A stretch of 33,398 nucleotides of DNA from Limnochordia bacterium (lineage in GTDB: Bacteria > Bacillota > Limnochordia > Darwinibacteriales > DTU012). A program made the translations under genes and the position numbers. The stretch covers positions 1 through 33,398 of the forward strand of contig SKJB01000147.1 of the NCBI GenBank assembly GCA_007116145.1, read 5' to 3'. A model generated the notes under the pieces. It had not been told where the DNA came from. It did no database searches and saw nothing but the letters and a program-made list of their open reading frames with translations. Positions 24,988 through 31,678 of the stretch are shown piece after piece; the first letter of the stretch is position 1, and each line of letters starts with the position of its first letter.

Positions 24988-26239
24988 AGCCGCAACATTT
25001 CTTATACTTTTTGCCACTTTGACACGGACAAAGATCGTTACGCCCGATTTGATCCCAAAGGGTGCGGTAAACATCCTTGGTTAGCTGACGAATACCGTGT
25101 GGAGCTTGGCGCTGTTGCAATTGGGACACAATTGCTTTGTTAAATGGTTGCACATACGTAAAAAATTGACGATATCCCGCGCACAGATGGTTATGTCCCG
25201 CTTCGCCATCGGGGCTTAAGCCTACCCGGTTTTTTGGACAACCTCCGTAACAATATGTTAAAACTGGACATCTCTTACAGTATTCTGTGAGCGTATCAAG
25301 CTTATCCTGACCAAATTGCTTTTGGTTTGGCGAGTCCACCATATCCACCATTTTTGTTATTAAAAAATTCCCTAAGAGGTGATCCGGGTCGACATAGTGG
25401 TCACAAGCATACACATCGCCATTGTGCTCCATAGCTAGGAATCGACCACAGGTTGGGGCAAACACACAAACACTCGGGCCCATTCCTGCCCCTATGCCAA
25501 CTAATCCTTCAAAGAGTTGTACATAGATCTCTCCGAGATCCTCACACACCCACTCATTATAAATCTGCGTGAGAAAGCGACCATATTCTATTCCACCCAC
25601 ACTACGCACACCTACTTTCCCATCCACTTCTTGCTCGACAATGGGAATAAACTGTAGGTAATTCACCCCTAACTCCTTAAAGTAATGGTACATTTTCAAG
25701 GGGTGTTCAACATTTACATTGTTAACAACACAAAGCACATTAAACTCAACGTTAGATGCCTGCATACGCTCAAGACTAGCGCGTACTTCAGCACTCGTGT
25801 TACCACCCTTTTTATCCTTCCGGTAGCGATCATGTAGTTCTGGTGGTCCATCGAGACTCAAGCCCACGAGAAACTTGTGTTTACGCAAAAATTCACACCA
25901 GTTGTTGTCAAGTAGCATCCCATTCGTCTGGATCGAGTTTGCGATTGTCCATCCTTTTGGACGGTTTGCCTCTTGTAACTCTACAACCTTACGAAAAAAA
26001 TCAAGACCCATTAAAGTGGGTTCCCCACCTTGCCACGCAAAAGACACCTCAGGTCCTGGCTGCTGTGCAATATATTGCACGATATATTCCTCAAGCACAT
26101 GCTCCTGCATCCGGAAATCGGACTGATTTGGATAGAGCTTGGATTTCGTTAAATAAAAACAATATTCACAGTCCAAGTTACAAGTTGCCCCAATGGGTTT
26201 GGTCATAATATGAAACGGTAATGAGCGAGCAATAGCCAA
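24986..26239 (-). CDS. Anaerobic sulfatase-maturase-like radical SAM protein with SPASM domain and SEC-C tail
   Basis: The 417-residue protein has the radical SAM cluster CNLDCEYC (Cys20, Cys24, Cys27) in the phrase KPIGATCNLDCEYCFYL typical of anaerobic sulfatase maturases, which turn a sulfatase Cys or Ser into formylglycine. Further on are WQGGEP, SIQTNG and GLSLDGP, then a SPASM-type Cys set (CVFAPTCG, YACDHY, YCKRCPVLTYCYGGC). Residues 399-417 (GRNDLCPCQSGKKYKKCCG) form a complete SEC-C zinc motif. I favour the TTG at 26239 because AAGG is nine bases upstream; a GTG at 26248 sits too close to the ribosome site but cannot be excluded. It follows the second Gfo/Idh gene with no terminator, so it belongs to the KdgK-Gfo/Idh operon. 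No sulfatase gene is in the window, so its target lies elsewhere or is another peptide. Confidence 0.88.
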   Translation of the reverse strand: MAIARSLPFHIMTKPIGATCNLDCEYCFYLTKSKLYPNQSDFRMQEHVLEEYIVQYIAQQPGPEVSFAWQGGEPTLMGLDFFRKVVELQEANRPKGWTIANSIQTNGMLLDNNWCEFLRKHKFLVGLSLDGPPELHDRYRKDKKGGNTSAEVRASLERMQASNVEFNVLCVVNNVNVEHPLKMYHYFKELGVNYLQFIPIVEQEVDGKVGVRSVGGIEYGRFLTQIYNEWVCEDLGEIYVQLFEGLVGIGAGMGPSVCVFAPTCGRFLAMEHNGDVYACDHYVDPDHLLGNFLITKMVDMVDSPNQKQFGQDKLDTLTEYCKRCPVLTYCYGGCPKNRVGLSPDGEAGHNHLCAGYRQFFTYVQPFNKAIVSQLQQRQAPHGIRQLTKDVYRTLWDQIGRNDLCPCQSGKKYKKCCG

Positions 26240-26304
26240 ATTCTCCACCCTTCCTCGGTCATAATAACAGCCCTATCCATCACTGCTAAAAAGCCGCTTC
26301 TTCT

Positions 26305-27378
26305 CTACTCCACCCGTAAAGCTACTTTTTGGGCCTGCAAACACAACTCCGCCGCCTTAAACACATGCTCTTGAGTCATTGCAAGCTCTGTGCGGTTTAG
26401 GCAATCAGTGATTAATTGACCAAAGAAGGGATAACCTACTTTACCAGCTAGAGACAGGTGATGCTCTCCATCGTTGTTGACTAGGTAAAGCTGATCTCCT
26501 TGACGATCACGGCAAATGTCAGTATATTTACGTAGCTCGATATAACCCTCTGTGCCTAGTATTAAAGTCCGACCATCTCCCCAAGTGGTAAGGCCATCTG
26601 GGGTAAACCAGTCTACACGAAAATAATTTGTGGCACCATTATCACCAATCAAGGTAGCATCACCGAAATCTTCAAACTCAGGAAAATCCTTGTTACTATA
26701 ATTAGCCACTTTACTCGCAGCGACCTGCGCATCTTGACAATTTGCGTACGATAGAAATTGTTCAATTTGATGCGAACCAATGTCAGTTAAGATACCACCA
26801 TATTGCTCACGCTGGAAGAACCAATCTGGCCGGCTCGGTCGATCTAGGCGGTGAGGTCCTAGCCCAATCACTTGTAAGACGCGACCTATCGCACCGTCTT
26901 GAATTAAACTCCCTGCATGAACAGCACTCTCTACATGTAAGCGTTCACTAAAATACACTGCATATTTTTTTTGCACCTGCGCTACCTTGTCTTTTGCTTG
27001 TGCAAGCTGTGTGAGTGTTGTAAACGGTGTTTTATCAGTAAAATAATCCTTGCCATGATCCATTGCTCGCATCCCAAGAGCACACCGGAGTGAAGGAATC
27101 GCGGCTCCAGCTATCATCTGCACGCTTATATCCTCTAGCACCTCTGCTTCGGATCGCGCCACCTTCACACCTGGATAGCGCTGTACGAAATCTGCAACCT
27201 TTGCTGCATCTTTGTCATATACCCATTTCAATTCTGCGCCTGCTTCTATCAGACCATTACACATTCCATAAATGTGCCCATGATCTAGGGCAACAGCTGC
27301 GAAAACAAACTCGCCGGGTTCACAGACGCGATTTACTTTCCCTTGCGGGGCATAATTCATTCCATCTCTCTTGTCCAT
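26305..27378 (-). CDS. Gfo/Idh/MocA-family oxidoreductase (second of three), divergent nucleotide motif
   Basis: I start at the ATG at 27378, with AAGGAGG ten bases upstream; the product has 357 residues. The Rossmann-like N-terminus reads FAAVALDHGHIYGMCNGLIEAG, so the usual GxGxxG is replaced by a DHGH form. The catalytic lysine phrase is DYFTDKTPF (Lys116), in place of the usual EKP. GGILTDIGSHQIEQFL gives Asp199 and His203 as catalytic partners. The family oxidises or reduces sugar ring carbons, but the altered nucleotide motif makes cofactor use uncertain; some relatives keep a tightly bound cofactor. It sits 48 bases after a KdgK-like kinase and 65 bases before the radical SAM gene, in one likely operon. 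Confidence 0.85.
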   Translation of the reverse strand: MDKRDGMNYAPQGKVNRVCEPGEFVFAAVALDHGHIYGMCNGLIEAGAELKWVYDKDAAKVADFVQRYPGVKVARSEAEVLEDISVQMIAGAAIPSLRCALGMRAMDHGKDYFTDKTPFTTLTQLAQAKDKVAQVQKKYAVYFSERLHVESAVHAGSLIQDGAIGRVLQVIGLGPHRLDRPSRPDWFFQREQYGGILTDIGSHQIEQFLSYANCQDAQVAASKVANYSNKDFPEFEDFGDATLIGDNGATNYFRVDWFTPDGLTTWGDGRTLILGTEGYIELRKYTDICRDRQGDQLYLVNNDGEHHLSLAGKVGYPFFGQLITDCLNRTELAMTQEHVFKAAELCLQAQKVALRVE

Positions 27379-27426
27379 TGCTGTAATACCTCCTTGTGTC
27401 CTCGATTGCATGCCGAGTACGAATTG

Positions 27427-28410
27427 CTATCGTTTTAAGGTCTCCACATCACCTGATAAATATTGGTCCACTAAATCCCTGGTAATCCAAGAAAAATCAC
27501 CCACATAGGTGTTCTTTAACGTCATCGATGCATTACCAAGCCTCACACCTAGATCAATCCCTGACTCCAGATAGCCGGTAAGAAAACCACCTGCTAAGGC
27601 ATCGCCAGCCCCGAGACGCTCCACCCCATTGAGCTTCCCGAATTGATCCTGTGCTACAACTCTGCCTTGGGATACACATGTGATCCGCCACAGAGCATCG
27701 CTATTCCCACTGCTGTGCACCAAAACAACTGTGGGAATGCCTAAATCTTTGCTGAGCTTCTGCGCAAGACGATCTCCTGGCAGACTAGTGAGACCAAACA
27801 GAGTGCGCGCATCACCACCGGATAGAAATAGAATATCAATGTATGGATAATAAGACTGCAACGTTTCTTGTGCTTTGGCAGCCGTCCACAACTTACTGCG
27901 ATAATTCGTATCAAAGGCTACTATTTTACCTTGCGCTTTTGCGGTTTGTACAGCATGGAGACAAACGTTATGCGCATTTTGGCTCAGAGCGGGATTGATC
28001 CCGCTCAGTAGGAAAATTCGAGTTTGGGAAAGAATTTCAGTCCAATGAAAATCATCCATGGAAATGTGACTAAATACGGAGTGCTCTCGATCATAATAGG
28101 CTACTCCTGGTCTAGGCGCTTGAGCATTCTCGAAAAATAACAAACCCTGGCGATGGGTATCTGACTTTGCTATCCAACTTGTATCCACGCCATGCTCACG
28201 ACAGCGATTAATGATCACACGGCCCAAAGGGTTGTTGGCAACCTTTGTAACATACGACACCTTAAGTCCTAAACGTGCAGCAGCTATGGCCGTATTAAGC
28301 TCACTACCTGCCGGATATATCCGTAAAGACCCCGTCTGCTCAAATACACCTGGACCAGGTGGGGAAATGCGAATTAGTGATTCACCGAAACTAATTACAT
28401 CAAAACCCAT
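27427..28410 (-). CDS. PfkB-family sugar kinase, probable 2-keto-3-deoxygluconate kinase
   Basis: The 327-residue protein begins MGFDVISFGESLIRISPPGP, has GSELNTAIAAARLG (35-48) for sugar binding, the KdgK phrase FDTNYRSKLW (166-175), and the anion-hole motif LGAGDALAGGF with catalytic Asp270. KdgK makes 2-keto-3-deoxy-6-phosphogluconate during uronate and pectin breakdown. I use the ATG at 28410, with GGGAGG seven bases upstream; an earlier in-frame ATG lacks one. It leads an operon with the second Gfo/Idh gene and the radical SAM gene. Upstream is the terminator of the third Gfo/Idh gene; a TATGAT (minus strand, 28440-28445) could be the -10 box, but its -35 partner is poor. Fructokinase or another PfkB sugar kinase remains possible, and no KDPG aldolase is in view. 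Confidence 0.85.
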   Translation of the reverse strand: MGFDVISFGESLIRISPPGPGVFEQTGSLRIYPAGSELNTAIAAARLGLKVSYVTKVANNPLGRVIINRCREHGVDTSWIAKSDTHRQGLLFFENAQAPRPGVAYYDREHSVFSHISMDDFHWTEILSQTRIFLLSGINPALSQNAHNVCLHAVQTAKAQGKIVAFDTNYRSKLWTAAKAQETLQSYYPYIDILFLSGGDARTLFGLTSLPGDRLAQKLSKDLGIPTVVLVHSSGNSDALWRITCVSQGRVVAQDQFGKLNGVERLGAGDALAGGFLTGYLESGIDLGVRLGNASMTLKNTYVGDFSWITRDLVDQYLSGDVETLKR

Positions 28411-28447
28411 CAACGAACCTCCCAACGTTGCCAAATTTAATCATACT

Positions 28448-28488
28448 GGAAAAGCAGAAAAACCTAAAAAGTATTAGGTCTTTCTGCT
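28448..28488 (-). terminator. Rho-independent terminator after the third Gfo/Idh gene
   Basis: Arms 28453-28467 and 28474-28488 pair through 8 bp plus 6 bp, with one mismatch between them and a six-base loop. On the minus strand the stem runs into TTTTCC. It separates the third Gfo/Idh gene from the KdgK operon. Confidence 0.75.
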
Positions 28489-28506
28489 CAAAATCATCTA
28501 ATAGAC

Positions 28507-29664
28507 CTAGAATGTACCAGACGCATCTATGGTTTTGCCGGACGTTTCTTTCGTAAAGGTCGACTTCTTAACCCGTTCCTGTAATTTCTCAAGAAATAGC
28601 TCTTCATCTACAGGAATATCCGCCCATGAATCTGTCCAAGACGACAAATGCATAGCATTCGAGATTTGCAAACCTCGAATACCCTCCTCACCTGGTGCTA
28701 ATAATGGAGTTCCCTTAAGAATTGCGTTTACCCAATTCGTAGTAATACCCTTGTGACCAGTCAGTTGGCCTTTAATGGGAATATCACACTTCCATACTTC
28801 GGGACTACCAAAGCCACCCTTATACTCGGCATTGAATTGCCGTTCTCCGACTCGCAATCGCCAGAAAGTCATTTTATTATCCTCAATAACTATTTTACCC
28901 CGATCGCCAGTAATCTCAAATCGGTTTGTACCTGGTGCTTCTCCCGTTGCTGTGACAAACAAGCCCGTGGCACCATTCTCATATTCCACATACGCAGTTA
29001 CATCATCTTCTACTTCGATGTTATGGTAGCGACCGAAGTGACAGAATGCACGTACGCGCTTAGGCAATCCGCAACTCCATTGCCAAATATCCAATTGGTG
29101 GGGATCTTGGTTAAGCAACACTCCGCCGCCTTCCCCAGCCCAAGTAGCGCGCCAGCCGCCTGAATCATAATAGCTTTGTGGGCGATACCAACTCGTAATA
29201 ATCCATACGGTTCGTTTCAATTCGCCTAATTCACCAGAATGCAGCAAATCACGTAATCGCTGATACGTAGGATTCGTTCTCTGGTTGTACATGATCCCAA
29301 AGACTTTATCGCTCTTCTCCGCTGCCTCATTCATTTCACGTACCTGCTTAGTGTATACACCTGCTGGTTTTTCGACTAAGACATGTAATCCATTTGCAAA
29401 ACCTTGAATCGCTAATCCTGGATGATCATAGTGAGGAGTAGCGACCATGATTGCATCGACACATTTAGCTGCAAATAATGCATCTGGAGTTTCAAACGTC
29501 TGAATGTCTTCACCCAGGTTTTCTTTAGCCCACTTTATCCGATCTGGATTAGAGTCACACACTGCAACTAATTCTGCATTTGGGACTTCGCTCTTAATCA
29601 AGTAATTAGCATGAATAGTACCCATGTTACCAATACCAATAATACCAATTCTTACTTTATCCAT
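28507..29664 (-). CDS. Gfo/Idh/MocA-family oxidoreductase (third of three)
   Basis: The 385-residue protein has a clean NAD(P) motif GIIGIGNMGTIHA (7-19), the catalytic VEKP (Lys99), and GEGGGVLLNQDPHQLD (177-192), where His189 is catalytic and the usual Asp four places before it is Asn185. This Asn form is common in one branch of the family. Members act on sugars, glycosides, inositols or sugar amines. The ATG at 29664 has AGGAGGG eight bases upstream. It lies between two terminators, so it is a single-gene unit; a TATAAA-like box about 30 bases upstream of the start may be its promoter. Its neighbours are the DUF5696/permease operon on one side and the KdgK operon on the other, so it probably works in the same catabolic set. 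Confidence 0.88.
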   Translation of the reverse strand: MDKVRIGIIGIGNMGTIHANYLIKSEVPNAELVAVCDSNPDRIKWAKENLGEDIQTFETPDALFAAKCVDAIMVATPHYDHPGLAIQGFANGLHVLVEKPAGVYTKQVREMNEAAEKSDKVFGIMYNQRTNPTYQRLRDLLHSGELGELKRTVWIITSWYRPQSYYDSGGWRATWAGEGGGVLLNQDPHQLDIWQWSCGLPKRVRAFCHFGRYHNIEVEDDVTAYVEYENGATGLFVTATGEAPGTNRFEITGDRGKIVIEDNKMTFWRLRVGERQFNAEYKGGFGSPEVWKCDIPIKGQLTGHKGITTNWVNAILKGTPLLAPGEEGIRGLQISNAMHLSSWTDSWADIPVDEELFLEKLQERVKKSTFTKETSGKTIDASGTF

Positions 29665-29713
29665 GTATTAAACCCTCCTAAACCTACTAACTTTATATCC
29701 CTGCAATTCCAAA

Positions 29714-29747
29714 CACAAGCTTCCTCAAAATATTGAGGAAGCTTGTG
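29714..29747 (-). terminator. Terminator of the DUF5696/permease operon
   Basis: A perfect 15-bp stem (29714-29728 with 29733-29747) with a four-base loop lies nine bases after the last permease stop codon. The tail on the minus strand is short (TTTGG), so termination rests mainly on the strong stem. Confidence 0.75.
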
Positions 29748-29755
29748 GAAAATGA

Positions 29756-30751
29756 CTAACCAACAATACCAGTTCGCTCCACACTCTCAATAAAGTATCT
29801 TTGTAGGAATCCATAGACGAACAACAGTGGTACAATAAACATCAGCATACCAGTGTTTCGAATAACGGATATATACTCATCACTGTACTGATAGCCACCG
29901 AACGATGAGGTCAATCGCTCTAGCATAAACGGTAGCAAGGTAGCAGAGCGCCGCATATACATGGAGGTCAGGAAAATGTCATTCCATTGCCACACAAAAG
30001 AGAAAAGAAATACAATCAAGATCGCTGGTGCTGCACCAGGAAGCATAATGGTAAAGAATGTGCGAATCTGACCAGCACCGTCTACTAAGGCTGCTTCTTC
30101 TAAATCCTTCGGCATTCCCTTAAAGAACTGACGCATAATGTAGATGAACAAGCCATTCTTTAAACCCATACCCGTAGCCGATGTCAGCACAAACGGCCAA
30201 TACGTTCCTAAGAGATTAATGGGTTCTCTACCAAACCAGCCTGCTATCCCAAAGAAATCAAAGAACCGGAAATTTAGAAACAAAGGTACCATGATCATCT
30301 GAGGTGGTACTAACAATGTTAGAATAACCATGCCAAACAAAAAGCCACTGCCAGGAAATTTGAAGCGAGCAAATCCGTACCCGATAAAGGTACACGATGC
30401 CAACTGCAAGGATGAAACTAAGAACGCTAGTGTAACAGAGTTTCGAAACGAAACCAGATAATTCATTTCTTCATAAACATCGCGATAGTTTCGCAAAATA
30501 CTCCTCATATCTAATCGTCTTGGTATCCATTTTACCGTCAGATCAAAGAGATCAGACTCTGCCATAATCGATGACGACAACTTAATAATCAATGGATACA
30601 AGATAATAAAAGCAATACCAATCACTAATACCGCCCTGATAAAGCTCCATGTAACGCCACTCCAGAAGGCAGATGTCAGAAATCTGCTTGTACGGACTGC
30701 ACCCTCTGGAACACTGTTAACTGGGTTGCTTTTGCTAATTAAGGTTTTCAT
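29756..30751 (-). CDS. Carbohydrate ABC transporter permease (MalG-like, CUT1 family), second importer
   Basis: The 331-residue protein has an extra polar N-terminus (1-35), about six membrane segments and an EAA loop LEEAALVDGAGQIRTFFTIM (about 217-236). It should form the pore with the MalF-like protein encoded just upstream and take up a sugar with help of a binding protein and an ATPase, neither of which is in view. The ATG at 30751 is preceded by GGGAGG seven bases before. It is the last gene of an operon that begins beyond the window edge and includes the DUF5696 gene. It is clearly a paralogue, not a duplicate, of the permease at 9230. Confidence 0.92.
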   Translation of the reverse strand: MKTLISKSNPVNSVPEGAVRTSRFLTSAFWSGVTWSFIRAVLVIGIAFIILYPLIIKLSSSIMAESDLFDLTVKWIPRRLDMRSILRNYRDVYEEMNYLVSFRNSVTLAFLVSSLQLASCTFIGYGFARFKFPGSGFLFGMVILTLLVPPQMIMVPLFLNFRFFDFFGIAGWFGREPINLLGTYWPFVLTSATGMGLKNGLFIYIMRQFFKGMPKDLEEAALVDGAGQIRTFFTIMLPGAAPAILIVFLFSFVWQWNDIFLTSMYMRRSATLLPFMLERLTSSFGGYQYSDEYISVIRNTGMLMFIVPLLFVYGFLQRYFIESVERTGIVG

Positions 30752-30774
30752 TTATGAACCTCCCAAGTTTAAGA

Positions 30775-31677
30775 TCATTCCATATAGAAAACGTGTTTTG
30801 AGATGAACCCAAAGACTATCACTAAGAACAAAGCAATAGCGCCAAAGTACATCCACGTCATGGCAACACTTACACCATATATCCCACGACTCCATGCAGC
30901 ATTAGAAATATAGGTTACTAAACTATTTCCAGGAGCTGTAAAGGAATCTACAATGATGAAAACCATGTTGGTTAGAAACAAGGGAGATATCAAAGGAAAC
31001 GTGATTTTCCAGAAACTTTCCCATGCTGTTGCTCCCTCGATCTTTGCTGTCTCGAACAAAGATGATGGAATACTCTGCAACCCAGCTAAAAAGATCAAAA
31101 TTGGAATTGCTGATGCGTTAATCACATCTGGTATGCGGTTTACCGCAGTTACAATATAGACAATGAAATCCTGCGGCATCCGTAACTGCATCATAACCTG
31201 AACGACTGCTCGAGATGTGGCGATTGTGTCTTCTTGATCTGCAACATAAGCTAACATGCGATGCAAAATATCCTGTGCTTCCAATTGTGCAATAATCCCA
31301 GCCGTTAAAATTACAGGCATAAAGAAAATAACTCGAGCAAGCAATCGGCCCTTAAATTCTTGATTTAACAGAGTAGCCGCAAAAAAACTAAAAATAATTA
31401 CGGCTGGAATATCTGTTAAAATCCGGATCGTGGTCTCGGTAAAGATCCGCATAAAGCTAGGATCAACCCGTAGCGCATAACGAAAATTTTCAAACCCCAA
31501 ATAATTTAAATTGAATCCATGGGGTGTAACTTCCAATTCACTTAAACTAAAGACAAACGATTGAATCATGGGTCCTAGAAAAAACAGTAAAAACCCGATA
31601 GTAAACGGTGCTGTGAAGACTATTCCCCAGAGAGCTCGCTTTCCAGTCAACGTTAAACGAGGTTTTAGACTAATCAT
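30775..31677 (-). CDS. Sugar ABC transporter permease (MalF-like, CUT1 family), second importer
   Basis: The 300-residue protein has about six membrane segments and the EAA-type loop ETAKIEGATAWESFWKITFP (209-228). An unusually long extracytoplasmic insertion (about 132-172, rich in charged residues) lies between two membrane segments, absent from the other MalF-like permease here; it might contact the binding protein or the DUF5696 protein. The ATG at 31677 lies one base after the stop of the DUF5696 gene, with GAGGGGG inside that gene's end, so the two are translationally coupled. The pair functions with the MalG-like protein encoded 23 bases downstream. Confidence 0.9.
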   Translation of the reverse strand: MISLKPRLTLTGKRALWGIVFTAPFTIGFLLFFLGPMIQSFVFSLSELEVTPHGFNLNYLGFENFRYALRVDPSFMRIFTETTIRILTDIPAVIIFSFFAATLLNQEFKGRLLARVIFFMPVILTAGIIAQLEAQDILHRMLAYVADQEDTIATSRAVVQVMMQLRMPQDFIVYIVTAVNRIPDVINASAIPILIFLAGLQSIPSSLFETAKIEGATAWESFWKITFPLISPLFLTNMVFIIVDSFTAPGNSLVTYISNAAWSRGIYGVSVAMTWMYFGAIALFLVIVFGFISKHVFYME

Positions 31678-31678
31678 A

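Noticed and set aside
28753-29163. A 136-codon plus-strand frame
   Set aside because: Antisense to the third Gfo/Idh/MocA gene, which has complete motifs on the minus strand.
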